NCBI RefSeq assembly: GCF_036227565.1
Contig: NZ_CP109460.1
Coordinates: forward strand, 1,922,001-1,986,000
From: Streptomyces sp. NBC_01454
GTDB lineage: Bacteria > Actinomycetota > Actinomycetes > Streptomycetales > Streptomycetaceae
Direction: 5' to 3'
DNA: 64,000 nt
Shown here: positions 9,230 through 18,410 of the stretch, piece by piece
How the letters are laid out: each line of letters begins with the position of its first letter
Numbering within the stretch: the stretch's first letter is position 1
Translations under genes and position numbers: made by a program
The notes under the pieces: generated by a model
Databases searched by the model: none
What the model was told of the DNA's origin: nothing
The model's input: only the letters and a program-made list of their open reading frames with translations

Positions 9230-9688
9230 GTGAGCGGCCGGACGACCTGGCAGCGAGCAGCCGTCCTGCGGGTTCTGTCGACCTGTCAGGACTTCGTGTC
9301 GGCGCAGGAGCTGCATGCCTTGATGACCGACGCCGGGATTCGGATAGGGCTGAGCACCGTCTATCGCGCGCTGCGGGAGTGGGAAGCGGCCGGCGGCGTG
9401 GACGTCGTACGCGACGACGCCGGGGAGCGGCTCTACCGCGAGCGGCCCGCGGACGGGCATCGCCATTACCTGATCTGCCGTTGCTGCGGCCGCAGCCGGC
9501 CGTTGGACTCCGAGGCCGTCGAGCTGTGGGCCGGGCGGATCGGTGCGGACACCGGGTTCGCCGCGGTGGAGCACACCGTCGAACTCACCGGTATCTGCGC
9601 CGGCTGCCAACCCGATCTGGACGAAGGAGAACCGGCGCCATGCCACTGGGATCCCGCCCGCGACCGAGCCCGAAGCTGTGTGAGCTGA
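9230..9688 (+). CDS. zur: Fur-family regulator, probably Zur-type zinc repressor
   Basis: 152 residues; GTG start with GGGGGTGA six bases upstream. Residues 5-60 form the winged helix (AQELHALM...IGLSTVYRALREWEAAG, classic Fur recognition helix). Residues 65-125 form the dimerisation domain with HRHYLICRCCG and ICAGC, so C83/C86 and C123/C126 can form the structural Cys4 zinc site; H77, H79 and H115 are candidate sensing ligands. Known Zur proteins repress znuABC, Cys-less ribosomal paralogues and CobW genes when zinc is plentiful, and exactly those genes surround it. The operator-like site upstream suggests autoregulation. Zur rather than another Fur is inferred from context. Confidence 0.85.
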   Translation: MSGRTTWQRAAVLRVLSTCQDFVSAQELHALMTDAGIRIGLSTVYRALREWEAAGGVDVVRDDAGERLYRERPADGHRHYLICRCCGRSRPLDSEAVELWAGRIGADTGFAAVEHTVELTGICAGCQPDLDEGEPAPCHWDPARDRARSCVS

Positions 9689-9939
9689 AGGAGAGCGTAC
9701 GCGCGCTTCTCGGCCTCGGCGAAGACACCGCCGTGGTGGTGCGGCAGCTCGCCTGCACCGAGCCCGGATGCCCACCTCTGGAGACGGTTATCGCCGTCCT
9801 TCCCATGGACGCCCCGGCCCGCCGCTGGACCCTGCACCACCCCGCCGAGCAGATCACCGAGGAGCACCTGCGGACCGCACTGCTCGCCACCCCACATGAC
9901 GCCACGAACGATGCCCCGGACGAAGGAGCCCGTGAATGA
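9640..9939 (+). CDS. Small conserved protein with CTEPGCPP motif, CobW-linked
   Basis: 99 residues from ATG 9640, preceded by GAAGGAGA. It overlaps the end of the regulator gene by 49 bp in another frame, and its stop overlaps the start of the CobW gene (ATGA). Visible features: [17 protein letters not shown], then [21 protein letters not shown], with two Cys spaced C-x4-C, and a short C-terminal helix. No signal or membrane segment. Function unknown. Tight coupling to a CobW GTPase suggests an accessory metal-site or client protein, by inference. Confidence 0.75.
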   Translation: MPLGSRPRPSPKLCELKESVRALLGLGEDTAVVVRQLACTEPGCPPLETVIAVLPMDAPARRWTLHHPAEQITEEHLRTALLATPHDATNDAPDEGARE

Positions 9940-10961
9940 CCACGCCGGAACCGCTCACCGAGCCCCGAGACGAACGCGTCCCCGTCACCGTGCTGACCGG
10001 CTTCCTCGGCTCGGGCAAGACGACCCTGCTCAACCGCATTCTCACCGAGCAGCACGGGCTGCGGATCGCTGTCATCGAGAACGAGTTCGGCGAGGTCGGC
10101 ATCGACGACGCCCTCGTCCTCGATGCCGAGGAAGAGATCTTCGAGATGAACAACGGGTGCATCTGCTGCACCGTGCGCGGGGACCTCATCCGCATCCTGG
10201 GCGCCCTGATGCGGCGGCGCGAGAAGTTCGACCACATCCTCATCGAGACCACCGGGCTGGCCGACCCCGCGCCGGTCGCGCAGACCTTCTTCATGGACGA
10301 CGAGATCGCCGCCCAACTGCGGCTGGACGCCATCGTCACCCTCGTCGACGCCGCGCACGTCCTCCAGCACCTGGACGAGGTCAAGCCCGAGGGCGTGGAG
10401 AACGAGGCCGTCGAGCAGATCGCCTTCGCCGACCGGATCGTGCTCAACAAGACCGACCTGGCCGACGGCCAAACCGTCGCCGAGGTCATCGCCCGCGTCC
10501 GCGCCATCAACAGCGGCGTACGGATCATCCCGGCCCAGCACGCCGAGCTCGACCTCCAGCAGGTGCTGGACGTCGGCGCGTTCGACCTGGAGCGGGTGCT
10601 CGCCGACGACCCGTCCTTCCTCACCGAGACCGAGCACCAGCACGACACCACCGTCACCTCCGTCGGCATCGACCTGCCCGGCGAACTCAACGAGGACAGG
10701 CTCAACCGCTGGCTGGGAAACCTGCTGCGGACCAAGGGCGTCGACCTCTTCCGCTCCAAGGGCATCCTTGCCCTCGCGGGCGCCCCCAAGCAGTACGTCT
10801 TCCAGGGCGTGCACATGCTGCTGGACGGTGAGTTCGGCCGCGACTGGCGCGACGGCGAGGACCGGCGCAACCGGCTGGTCTTCATCGGCCGCAACCTCGA
10901 CCGCGCCGCCCTGGAGCGCGGCTTCACCGACTGCCTGGCCACGGCGGGAGCGGCCGCGTGA
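9936..10961 (+). CDS. CobW/ZNG-family GTPase (metallochaperone), copy 1
   Basis: 341 residues. Walker A is GFLGSGKTT (residues 22-30), the metal motif is CICC (C75-C78), with a D-x-x-G-like ETTGLADP and the guanine-specificity LNKTDL near 172. The C-terminal CobW_C domain spans about residues 240-335, and HQHD lies before it. COG0523 GTPases of this type deliver metals, zinc in particular, to client proteins. It is coupled to the upstream small gene (ATGA) and overlaps the WD40 gene (GTGA). Control by zinc through the Zur-like repressor is inferred from operon position. Confidence 0.9.
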   Translation: MTTPEPLTEPRDERVPVTVLTGFLGSGKTTLLNRILTEQHGLRIAVIENEFGEVGIDDALVLDAEEEIFEMNNGCICCTVRGDLIRILGALMRRREKFDHILIETTGLADPAPVAQTFFMDDEIAAQLRLDAIVTLVDAAHVLQHLDEVKPEGVENEAVEQIAFADRIVLNKTDLADGQTVAEVIARVRAINSGVRIIPAQHAELDLQQVLDVGAFDLERVLADDPSFLTETEHQHDTTVTSVGIDLPGELNEDRLNRWLGNLLRTKGVDLFRSKGILALAGAPKQYVFQGVHMLLDGEFGRDWRDGEDRRNRLVFIGRNLDRAALERGFTDCLATAGAAA

Positions 10962-11992
10962 GCATCGCCGCACCCGATGAGACGCTGACGACCGCCTGGG
11001 AAACCGCCGTCGATGACGCACCGGTCGCGCTCAGCGCACGCGGCGAACTGGTCGCCGTCGCGGGAGCCGAAGGCACGGTCACGGTGCTGGACGCCGCCAG
11101 AGGGGCCAAGATCGGGGCATGGGAGCTGCCCGGTGGGGCGCTGAGCGTCGCGCTGGCCCCGAATGCCCGGGCCCTGGTGGCGACCGGGCCCATGGGGTAC
11201 GCGCGGTGGCGGCCGGAGGACGGGCGGACGACGGTGCGCGAGACCGGGCGCTGGTCATCGGCCGCCGCCTGGGCGGACAACGACCGGGTGGCGGTCGCTT
11301 CGGGCCGCCGCGCGCTCGTACTGGGCCCGGACGGCAAGGAGTTGTGGGCCACCGCGCCCGCCGCTTCGACCGTCACCGACCTGGCCTGGCAACGCCAGGG
11401 CAGGCGGCTGGCCGTCGCCGCGTACGGCGCGGTGCGCTGCTACGAACGGCACACCACCAAGCCGGTGGTCACCTACCCGTACGTCGGCTCGCACCTGGCC
11501 CTGGCCATCGCGCCCACCGGCCGCTGGATCTGCAGCGGCAACCAGGACGCCTCCATCCACATCTGGCGCACCCGGGACGGCAGCGAACTGACCATGTCCG
11601 GCTACCCGGAGAAGGTCTCCCGTCTCGCCTTCGACGACACCGGCTTCTGGCTCGCCGCCGACGGCGCCCCCGACGTGACGGTCTGGGACTTCTCCGGCAA
11701 AGGCCCCGCCGGGACCGCGCCCCGCTCGCTGCGCTGCCACGAGACCGTCACCGCGCTGACCTGGCGGCCGGGCGCTGCCGGGCATCTGGCCAGCGGGGGC
11801 GCCGACGGGACCGTAGCCCTGTGGCACGCCACCGCCGGGCGGCCGCAGCAACGACTGCGCCCGGTCAGGGCGCTGGCCGGAGGGGGTTCGCCGGTCGCTG
11901 CGCTGGCCTGGGCCGGACCGCACCTGCTGGCCGTCGCCTGGAGGGACGGCCGGGTCAGGACGTACGGCGTGCCCGCCCGGACCGCCCTGTGA
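10958..11992 (+). CDS. WD40-repeat protein translationally coupled to CobW
   Basis: 344 residues; GTG start overlaps the CobW stop by four bases. About seven blades can be followed. The clearest are residues about 180-200 ([21 protein letters not shown]) and 270-295 ([18 protein letters not shown]), each with the GH...xW pattern. No kinase or membrane segment, so it is a soluble beta-propeller scaffold. Its function in a zinc operon is unknown; the obvious reading is an interaction platform for the GTPase or its client. Confidence 0.85.
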   Translation: MSIAAPDETLTTAWETAVDDAPVALSARGELVAVAGAEGTVTVLDAARGAKIGAWELPGGALSVALAPNARALVATGPMGYARWRPEDGRTTVRETGRWSSAAAWADNDRVAVASGRRALVLGPDGKELWATAPAASTVTDLAWQRQGRRLAVAAYGAVRCYERHTTKPVVTYPYVGSHLALAIAPTGRWICSGNQDASIHIWRTRDGSELTMSGYPEKVSRLAFDDTGFWLAADGAPDVTVWDFSGKGPAGTAPRSLRCHETVTALTWRPGAAGHLASGGADGTVALWHATAGRPQQRLRPVRALAGGGSPVAALAWAGPHLLAVAWRDGRVRTYGVPARTAL

Positions 11993-12050
11993 GCCCTCGC
12001 CGCCCGCCCGCTCTCGCACCCCGTGCAGCACGCCGCGTACGCCCCGTACG

Positions 12051-12449
12051 GTGACGATCGGCGCCGCTCGCGAGCGGCCCTGCACGGTGATCGTCTGCCG
12101 GGGCTGCTGCTGCGGCAATGCGCGCAAGTTCCCCGGCACCGATCACGCCTGGCAGTTGGCGCGGCTGCGCGCCGGCGCCGCCGGCTCCGACGGCGGTTTC
12201 GAGGTCCGTACGACGGACTGCCTGGGCCCCTGCGGCCAGGCCAACGTCATCGTCGTCCAGCCCTCCACCACCGGCCGGCTGGCCGGCGGACGCGCGACCT
12301 GGATCGGCTTCGCGAGGGACGACGACTGCACGGACGACGTCCTGCGCTGGGCCGGCGCGGGCGGGCCCGGCGTTGCGGAGCCCCCGGCCGCGCTGGCGCT
12401 GCAGTTCATCCGGCCTCCGCGCGAGGCCCGGGCCCGTGCACGCCGGTGA
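12051..12449 (+). CDS. (2Fe-2S) ferredoxin-like thioredoxin-fold protein
   Basis: 132 residues from GTG 12051; no strong ribosome site is visible. The N-terminus has C11, C16 and C19-C20-C21 (CRGCCCG), and the middle has DCLGPCGQANV (C57, C61), the C...C-x3-C pattern of thioredoxin-like 2Fe-2S ferredoxins. It ends in a low-complexity Arg/Ala tail that may be an extension. It starts 58 bp after the WD40 gene in the same direction and just overlaps the ArsR-type frame. Electron transfer or metal-cluster carriage is the family role; the partner is unknown. Confidence 0.8.
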   Translation: MTIGAARERPCTVIVCRGCCCGNARKFPGTDHAWQLARLRAGAAGSDGGFEVRTTDCLGPCGQANVIVVQPSTTGRLAGGRATWIGFARDDDCTDDVLRWAGAGGPGVAEPPAALALQFIRPPREARARARR

Positions 12450-12875
12450 TCCCGCACGCCCGGACGAGACCGAGGGCGGCCGCGGTGACATCGCGGCCGC
12501 CCTCCCCCGTAGCCCTTCGGGCACGGGAGGTACCCCCATTCGCTCCGCCTGCGCTCCGCTCGACGAGACCACTGCGGCCACCGTCGCCGCCACGCTCCAG
12601 GCGCCGGCCACTCCCTCCCGGCTGCTGATCCTCACCACGTTGCGGCAAGCCGCCGCCGCGGGCTCCTCGGTCACCGCACTCGCCGCCGCCGTCGGCATGG
12701 AGCAGTCCGCCGTCTCCCACCAGTTGCGTCTCCTGCGCGCCCTGGGCCTGGTCACCGGAGAGCGCGATGGCCGCCGCATCTCCACCCCGTCTACGACGAC
12801 CACGTCGCCCAGCTCCTCGGCCAGGCCGTCCACCACATCGAGCACCTGCGGCTCGGTGTCCGCGGCCCCGGTTGA
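12436..12875 (+). pseudogene. ArsR-family regulator with frameshift
   Basis: From GTG 12436 the frame reads DETTAATVAATLQAPATPSRLLILTTLR and AVGMEQSAVSHQLRLLRALGLV, a clear ArsR winged helix. After GERDGRRI (about 12779) one base appears missing; the next frame continues VYDDHVAQLLGQAVHHIEHLRLG to TGA 12873-12875, the expected metal-sensing C-terminus with Asp/His ligands. Streptomycetes often carry a zinc-responsive ArsR beside zinc genes. The change may be a real inactivation or a sequence error. The N-terminal region (12480-12545) is an unusual Pro/Gly insert with a small hairpin, GCCCTTCGGGC. Confidence 0.75.
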
Positions 12876-12895
12876 CGGGACAGAAGTCAAGCTTC

Positions 12896-12910
12896 CGTAA
12901 TGATTTTCAT
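12896..12910. promoter_or_regulatory. Zur-box-like half site, distal to znuA
   Basis: CCGTAATGATTTTCA, identical to TGAAAATGATTTTCA over its last eleven bases. The left arm is poor. Confidence 0.45.
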
Positions 12911-12933
12911 TGTGGATCTCCACGTCATGGTGG

Positions 12934-12948
12934 CGACAATCATTTCCA
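12934..12948. promoter_or_regulatory. Zur-box-like operator of the znu operon
   Basis: CGACAATCATTTCCA, 12 of 15 matches to TGAAAATCATTTTCA (the reverse complement of the recalled box), about 77 bp before the znuA start. With the site at 12896 it gives two boxes 38 bp apart. Confidence 0.55.
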
Positions 12949-13024
12949 TCTAGGCTCAAAATCGTTCCTCTCTACCGGGCCCTGCCTGCGTGTGAGGCCC
13001 ATCACCCGCAAGGAGAAACGCGTC

Positions 13025-13981
13025 GTGCGTACTGCCGGCACCTCCATATCCCGCTCCGCCCGCATGGCCGCCGGAGGCGTGACCGCCATCGCGGCACTGG
13101 CCGCCGTCAGCGGCTGCTCCACCGCCTCCTCCTCCGACAACGCCGGGTCGACGAAGGCGAACAAGACCATCAAGGTCGTGACGGCGGAGAACTTCTGGGG
13201 CAGCATCGCCGCTCAGCTCGGCGGCGATCACGTGCAGGTCAAGAGCATCATCGACAACCCGAACGCCGACCCGCACGACTACGAGCCGACCGCGGCCGAC
13301 GGCCGGGCCGTGGCAACCGCCCAGTACACGATCGTCAACGGGATCGGCTACGACGCATGGGCGGACAAGCTGCTGTCCGCCAACCCCGGCGGAGGCCGTA
13401 CCGAATTGAAGGTCGGCGACCTGGTCGGCCTCAAGCCGGGTGGCAACCCGCACCGCTGGTACTCGCCGGACGACGTCCACCAGGTCATCGAGAAGATCAC
13501 CGCCGACTACAAGAAGAAGGACCCGGCCGACGCCGCGTACTTCGACACCCGCAAGAAGGACTTCGAGACCAAGACCCTGGCGCCGTACACCAAGCTGATC
13601 GCCGGCATCAAGGCCAAGTACGCGGGCACCCCCATCGGCGCCTCGGAGTCCATCGTGAGCCCGCTCGCTGAGGGGCTGGGCCTGAAGATGCGCACGCCCG
13701 AGTCCTTCCTGGACGCCATCAATGAGGGCACCGACCCAACGGCCAAGGACAAGCAGGCGATCGACCAGCAGATCAGCGGGAAGCAGATCAAGGTCTACGT
13801 CTACAACAGCCAGAACGCCACGCCGGACGTGCGGGCCCAGGTCAAGGCGGCCAAGGCGAAGGGCATCCCCGTCGCCACGGTGACCGAGACCCTCACGCCC
13901 GCCGGGGCGTCCTTCCAGGCGTGGCAGGTGCGGCAGCTGAAGGACATCGAGAAGGCCCTGGGCCAGGCGACGGGCAGGTGA
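13025..13981 (+). CDS. znuA: Zinc ABC transporter substrate-binding lipoprotein
   Basis: 318 residues from GTG 13025 with AAGGAG nine bases upstream. The signal peptide ends in a lipobox (AAVSGC, Cys31), so the protein is membrane-anchored outside the cell. The fold is cluster A-I (ZnuA/TroA-like): H84 in DPHDYEPTA, H143 in NPHRWYSPDD, and a late acidic ligand in the SESIVSP/NEGTDP region. The acidic His loop typical of proteobacterial ZnuA is absent, as in many Gram-positives. It captures Zn2+ (or Mn2+) for the permeases encoded downstream. Two Zur-like boxes lie upstream. Confidence 0.9.
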   Translation: MRTAGTSISRSARMAAGGVTAIAALAAVSGCSTASSSDNAGSTKANKTIKVVTAENFWGSIAAQLGGDHVQVKSIIDNPNADPHDYEPTAADGRAVATAQYTIVNGIGYDAWADKLLSANPGGGRTELKVGDLVGLKPGGNPHRWYSPDDVHQVIEKITADYKKKDPADAAYFDTRKKDFETKTLAPYTKLIAGIKAKYAGTPIGASESIVSPLAEGLGLKMRTPESFLDAINEGTDPTAKDKQAIDQQISGKQIKVYVYNSQNATPDVRAQVKAAKAKGIPVATVTETLTPAGASFQAWQVRQLKDIEKALGQATGR

Positions 13982-14895
13982 GGGCGGTGAATTCGGCCGC
14001 CCGGCCGGGTGACATGGTCCGCCACCGGGTCCCCGCGCAAACGGCTGCGGCGAAGCTACGGTCCTCCGTCGTGTCGATGCGGGGCGCGGGCGTGCGCGTC
14101 GGCGGCCGCACCCTGTGGTCGGGTGTCGACCTGGAGGTCGGCGCCGGAGAGTTCGTGGCCGTCCTCGGCCCCAACGGGGTCGGCAAGTCGACCCTGATCA
14201 AGATGCTGCTCGGCATCCTGCCGCCCGCCGCCGGTGAGGTCCGAGTGCTGGGCGAGGAGCCCGGCCGCGCGGGCCACCGCGTCGGCTACCTGCCACAACG
14301 CCGCAGCTTCGACGCGAGCCTGCGCATCCGCGGCGTCGACATCGTCCGGCTCGGCCTCGACGGAGACCGCTGGGGCGTGCCGCTGCCGGTGCCCGCCCGG
14401 TTCAGCGCCCGGCGGCGGGCGGCCCGGGAGCGTATCGCCGAGGTCATCGAGCTGGTCGGGGCGAGCGCCTACGCGCACCGGCCGATAGGCCAGTGCTCGG
14501 GCGGTGAGCAGCAGCGACTGCTCATAGCCCAGGCACTGGTGCGGGACCCCGAGGTGCTGCTCCTGGACGAGCCGCTGGACAGCCTCGACCTGTCCCATCA
14601 GGGCGCGGTCGCCGCACTGATCGGGCGGATCTGCCGCGAGGCCGGCGTCAGCGTCGTCATGGTCGCGCACGACGTCAATCCGATCCTGCCGTGGCTGGAC
14701 CGGGTGGTGTACATCGCCGAGGGCGGCGCCGTCGCGGGCCGCCCGCAGGAGGTGATCACCACCGAGACGTTGTCGCGGCTGTACGGGGTGTCGGTGGAGG
14801 TCCTGCGTACCGGCGACGGGCGGCTGGTGGTCGTCGGCCAGCCCGAGCCGCCCGCCGTCCACACCGACCGGCACGCCGAGGGGAGCGGAGCGTGA
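13978..14895 (+). CDS. znuC: Zinc ABC transporter ATP-binding protein
   Basis: 305 residues if started at GTG 13978, which overlaps the znuA stop (GTGA); an internal GTG near 14071 would give a start closer to the usual family length. Walker A is GPNGVGKST, the signature CSGGEQQR, Walker B VLLLDEP with a D-loop DSLD, and the switch His sits in MVAHDVN. It energises metal import through the two membrane proteins downstream. Confidence 0.9.
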   Translation: MRAVNSAARPGDMVRHRVPAQTAAAKLRSSVVSMRGAGVRVGGRTLWSGVDLEVGAGEFVAVLGPNGVGKSTLIKMLLGILPPAAGEVRVLGEEPGRAGHRVGYLPQRRSFDASLRIRGVDIVRLGLDGDRWGVPLPVPARFSARRRAARERIAEVIELVGASAYAHRPIGQCSGGEQQRLLIAQALVRDPEVLLLDEPLDSLDLSHQGAVAALIGRICREAGVSVVMVAHDVNPILPWLDRVVYIAEGGAVAGRPQEVITTETLSRLYGVSVEVLRTGDGRLVVVGQPEPPAVHTDRHAEGSGA

Positions 14896-15794
14896 ACTGG
14901 GCCGACGCCACCGGCGGCTGGCCTTGGAACCCGCTGACCGACCTGCAGCAGATCTGGGCGTTCCCCTTCATGGTCAACGCCTTCAGGGCAGGCACGGTGG
15001 TGGCCGTACTGGCCGCCGTCATGGGCTGGTTCATGGTGCTGCGGCGGCAGAGCTTCGCCGGACACACCCTGGCCGTGGTCAGCTTTCCCGGGGCGGCCTG
15101 CGCGACACTGCTGGGCATCAGCGCGGGCTTCGGCTTCTTCGCGTTCTGCGTCGGCGGCGCCCTGGTGATCGCCGCCATACCGCGCGCCGGGCAGGGCGGC
15201 AGCGGCCAGGAGTCGGCGCTGACCGGCACCGTCCAGGCGTTCCTGCTGGCCTGCGGATTCCTCTTCGTCGCCCTCTACAAAGGCTTCCTCGGCGGGGTCA
15301 ACTCCCTGCTGTTCGGCAGCTTCCTGGGCATCACGACCACCCAGGTGACCGTCCTGGCCGCCGTTGCTGTGGTGGCGCTGGGTGCACTGGCCGTCATCGG
15401 GCGGCCGCTGCTGTTCGCCTCGGTCGACGACAACGTCGCCGCAGGGCGGGGCGTGCCGGTGCGGGCGCTGTCCGTCGCCTTCCTGGTGCTGCTCGGGGCG
15501 GCGACCGCCGAGGCCAGTCAGATCACCGGCACGCTGCTGGTGTTCGCCCTGCTGGTGATGCCCGCCGCGGCCGCGCAGCAGCTCACGGCGCGGCCCGCCG
15601 CGAGCCTGGCGCTCTGCGTACTCATCGCCATCACGGTGACCTGGACCGGGCTGATCGCCGCCTACTACTCGCCGTACCCGATCGGCTTCTACGTGACGAC
15701 CTTCGCCTTCGCCCTCTACGTCCTGGTCCGCGTCGGCCGCGCCCTGGCCACGGTCGTCGGCACGTACCGGTGGGCCGGAGGTCCTGCCGCATGA
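14892..15794 (+). CDS. znuB: Zinc ABC transporter permease 1
   Basis: 300 residues, GTG start overlapping znuC by four bases. ABC-3 family: about eight membrane helices, with FAGHTLAVVSFPGAA and GRPLLFASVDDNVAAGRGVP, the cytoplasmic coupling region. It is followed by a second ABC-3 permease gene, so the channel is probably a heterodimer instead of the usual ZnuB homodimer. Confidence 0.88.
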   Translation: MNWADATGGWPWNPLTDLQQIWAFPFMVNAFRAGTVVAVLAAVMGWFMVLRRQSFAGHTLAVVSFPGAACATLLGISAGFGFFAFCVGGALVIAAIPRAGQGGSGQESALTGTVQAFLLACGFLFVALYKGFLGGVNSLLFGSFLGITTTQVTVLAAVAVVALGALAVIGRPLLFASVDDNVAAGRGVPVRALSVAFLVLLGAATAEASQITGTLLVFALLVMPAAAAQQLTARPAASLALCVLIAITVTWTGLIAAYYSPYPIGFYVTTFAFALYVLVRVGRALATVVGTYRWAGGPAA

Positions 15795-16633
15795 ACGCGT
15801 TCACGCATCCGTACTTCATCCACGCCCTGCTGGCCGGCACTGCGATCGCCCTGGCGGCGGGCCTTGTGGGCTACTTCCTGGTGCTGCGCGCCCAGGTCTT
15901 CACCGGCGACGCGCTCAGCCACGTGGCCTTCACCGGAGCGCTGGCCGCACTCACGCTGGGCTACGACCCGCGACTGGGGCTGTTCGCCGCGACCGTGGTG
16001 ATCGCGGTGGTGATCGGTGCAATGGGCCGCCGGGGGCGGGCGGACGACATCGCCATGGGCAGCGTCTTCTCCTGGATCCTGGGTCTGGGCGTCTTCTTCC
16101 TCACCCTCTACACGACGTCCCGGAACACGGCGAACGGCACCGCCGGAGTGAACGTCCTCTTCGGGTCGATCTTCGGCCTGTCGACCGGGCAGGCAAGGCT
16201 GGCAGCCGTCGTCGCGGCCGTCATCTGCCTCGCCGTGCTCGCGATGGCCCGGCCCCTGCTGTTCGCCTCCCTCGACGAGGCGGTGGCCGCCGCCCGCCGG
16301 GTGCCCGTACGGCTGCTGGGCCTCGCCTTCCTGATCCTGGTCGGCGCGTGCGCGGCCGAGGCGACACAGGCGGTCGGCTCACTGCTGCTGCTCGGCCTGC
16401 TCGCCGCCCCCGCCGGCGCCGCGCACCGGCTCACCGACCGGCCCTACCACGCCCTGGCCCTGTCCGCGGGACTGGCCGTGGCGGAGATGTGGACCGGCCT
16501 CGCCCTCAGCTACGCCGTGCCCCAACTGCCGCCCAGCTTCGCCATCATGGCGGTCGCCACGGCCGTCTACGCGATGGCGCTCGTCGCCGTACGCCCCCAC
16601 TCCCGCGTCCGAACCGGTCTCGCGCAGGCGTGA
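15791..16633 (+). CDS. Zinc ABC transporter permease 2
   Basis: 280 residues, ATG overlapping the preceding stop (ATGA). Same ABC-3 family as permease 1, with FTGDALSHVAFTGALAA and ARPLLFASLDEAVAAARRVP. The pair shares the helix order but is clearly diverged, so this is an old paralogue and not a recent tandem copy. It is the last gene of the znu operon. Confidence 0.88.
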   Translation: MNAFTHPYFIHALLAGTAIALAAGLVGYFLVLRAQVFTGDALSHVAFTGALAALTLGYDPRLGLFAATVVIAVVIGAMGRRGRADDIAMGSVFSWILGLGVFFLTLYTTSRNTANGTAGVNVLFGSIFGLSTGQARLAAVVAAVICLAVLAMARPLLFASLDEAVAAARRVPVRLLGLAFLILVGACAAEATQAVGSLLLLGLLAAPAGAAHRLTDRPYHALALSAGLAVAEMWTGLALSYAVPQLPPSFAIMAVATAVYAMALVAVRPHSRVRTGLAQA

Positions 16634-16701
16634 TGAGCACACAGGCCGACGACCCGGAACCGACGACCAACCACCACTCACCCCGCCAGTTCATTTGGTA
16701 A

Positions 16702-16716
16702 TGGATTCCATTTTCA
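16702..16716. promoter_or_regulatory. Zur-box-like operator upstream of the L32 paralogue
   Basis: TGGATTCCATTTTCA, 11 of 15 matches to TGAAAATCATTTTCA, 56 bp before the L32 start. The right half is perfect. Confidence 0.55.
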
Positions 16717-16772
16717 TATAGCGTCTGCTGCTCACCACCGCTTCCCGACACCCATCCATCCAGGAGGACCCC

Positions 16773-16943
16773 GTGGCCGTACCCAAGCGGAAGATGTCCC
16801 GCAGCAACACCCGCCACCGCCGCGCCCAGTGGAAGGCGACCACGCCGACACTCGTACCGATCACCGTCGACGGCGTCCCGTACCTGGTACCGCAGCGACT
16901 GGTGAAGGCGTACGAGCGCGGGCTGCTTCACCCCGAGGGCTGA
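16773..16943 (+). CDS. rpmF: Ribosomal protein L32, zinc-free (Cys-less) paralogue
   Basis: 56 residues from GTG 16773 with AGGAGG upstream. The N-terminus, [20 protein letters not shown], is diagnostic of L32. The four zinc-ribbon cysteines of ordinary bacterial L32 are absent: the expected CxxC region reads [17 protein letters not shown]. Cys-less paralogues replace the zinc form during zinc starvation and are classic Zur targets. It sits six bases before the second CobW gene, likely co-transcribed. Confidence 0.9.
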   Translation: MAVPKRKMSRSNTRHRRAQWKATTPTLVPITVDGVPYLVPQRLVKAYERGLLHPEG

Positions 16944-16949
16944 TCGTTC

Positions 16950-18122
16950 ATGACTTCCGACCGACTGCCCGTCACCGTCCTGTCCGGATTCCTCGGCGCG
17001 GGCAAGACCACACTCCTCAACCATGTTCTCGGCAACCGCGAGGGACTGCGCGTCGCGGTCATCGTCAACGACATGAGCGAGGTCAACATCGACGCCACTC
17101 TGGTGCGCGGCGGCCAGGCGGCCCTCTCGCGCACCGAGGAACGCCTGGTCGAGATGACCAACGGCTGCATCTGCTGCACCCTGCGCGACGACCTGCTGGA
17201 AGAGGTCGACCGACTCGCCCGCGCGGGCCGTTTCGACTACCTGCTCATCGAGTCGTCCGGCATCTCCGAACCCATGCCGGTGGCCGCCACCTTCGCCTTC
17301 GCCCGCGACGACGGCGCCACGCTCGGTGACCTCGCCCGCCTGGACACCATGGTCACGGTCGTCGACGCCGCGGGCTTCCTGCCCGAGCTGACCGGCGGCG
17401 ACGAGCTCGTCGCGCGCGGCCTGGACCAGTACGAGGACGACGAACGCACCGTCAGCGACCTGCTGATGGACCAGATCGAGTTCGCCGACGTCATCGTCCT
17501 CAACAAGCTCGACCTCGTCGACCAGGAGTCGGCCGACCGGCTGCGGGCGACGCTCTCCCGCCTCAACCCGGCCGCGCGGGTCGTCCCGACCGTCCACGGC
17601 CGCGTGAAGGTCGGTGACGTACTGGGCACCAGGCTGTTCGATCTGGAACGCGCCCAACAGGCTCCCGGCTGGGTGAGGGAGCTCAACGGCGACCATGTCC
17701 CCGAGACGGAGGAGTACGGGATCTCGTCGACCGTCTTCCGCTCCGCAATGCCTTTCCACCCCGGTCGTCTGTGGACGTTCGTGACCGAAGAGCTCGACAG
17801 CGGGGCGTACGGGCAGATCCTTCGCTCCAAGGGGTTCTTCACACTGGCCAGCCGCCCGAAGGTGACGGGGCTGTGGTCACAGGCCGGCTCCGTCGCGCGC
17901 TTCGAGCCCTCCGCCGCTCGCGACACCGGCAGCTCCGCCGGCCAGGAACTGGTCTTCATCGGCACGCATCTGCACGCGGACGCGCTGCGCGCGGCACTGG
18001 CGGACTGCCTCATGACCGACGGCGAGAGCCTGCCGCGCGTCGACCCGTTCCCTGCCTGGGACACCTACGGCATCGACGACACCTGCGAGCACGAGCACCC
18101 CGAACTCGTAGCGGGGGCCTGA
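16950..18122 (+). CDS. CobW/ZNG-family GTPase, copy 2
   Basis: 390 residues. Walker A is GFLGAGKTT (residues 13-21), the metal motif is CICC (73-76) after EMTNG, SSGISEP replaces the Walker B-region ETTG of copy 1, and LNKLDL confers guanine specificity. CobW_C covers about residues 250-365 (HPGRLWTFV). The C-terminal tail CEHEHPE adds further metal ligands. This is the actinobacterial type found beside Cys-less ribosomal genes. Together with L32 it forms a zinc-starvation transcription unit closed by a strong terminator. Confidence 0.9.
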   Translation: MTSDRLPVTVLSGFLGAGKTTLLNHVLGNREGLRVAVIVNDMSEVNIDATLVRGGQAALSRTEERLVEMTNGCICCTLRDDLLEEVDRLARAGRFDYLLIESSGISEPMPVAATFAFARDDGATLGDLARLDTMVTVVDAAGFLPELTGGDELVARGLDQYEDDERTVSDLLMDQIEFADVIVLNKLDLVDQESADRLRATLSRLNPAARVVPTVHGRVKVGDVLGTRLFDLERAQQAPGWVRELNGDHVPETEEYGISSTVFRSAMPFHPGRLWTFVTEELDSGAYGQILRSKGFFTLASRPKVTGLWSQAGSVARFEPSAARDTGSSAGQELVFIGTHLHADALRAALADCLMTDGESLPRVDPFPAWDTYGIDDTCEHEHPELVAGA

Positions 18123-18127
18123 AGACC

Positions 18128-18170
18128 CCGGGCCGGGCGGCGAACGCAGCCACGGCGCCGCCCGGCCCGG
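18128..18170 (+). terminator. Strong 15-bp stem terminator after cobW copy 2
   Basis: CCGGGCCGGGCGGCG (18128-18142) pairs perfectly with CGCCGCCCGGCCCGG (18156-18170), six bases after the stop codon. Confidence 0.75.
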
Positions 18171-18263
18171 CAGCAGGTTGCCCAAGCACCTCGCTGCACG
18201 CCCAGATCCTCAGTCAGTCACCCACGTTCCGCGGCTGCTGACCGCCACGGCGCCCGCGGAAGC

Positions 18264-18301
18264 AGTACGGGGCCCGCGCCCACCAACGCGAGCCCCGTAC
18301 T
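18264..18301. terminator. 10-bp stem hairpin between cobW and the convergent peptidase
   Basis: AGTACGGGGC pairs with GCCCCGTACT. Placed between convergent genes, it probably serves the peptidase transcript or both. Confidence 0.55.
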
Positions 18302-18410
18302 ACCGACAGATAGGCAGGTGACGTACGGTCACTGCCCGCCGCGCCCGTAGGTGACCTGCCGGGAAGAATCGGTCACGTGCACACGGGCGTCCGGTCGGGA
18401 ACCGCCGGGA

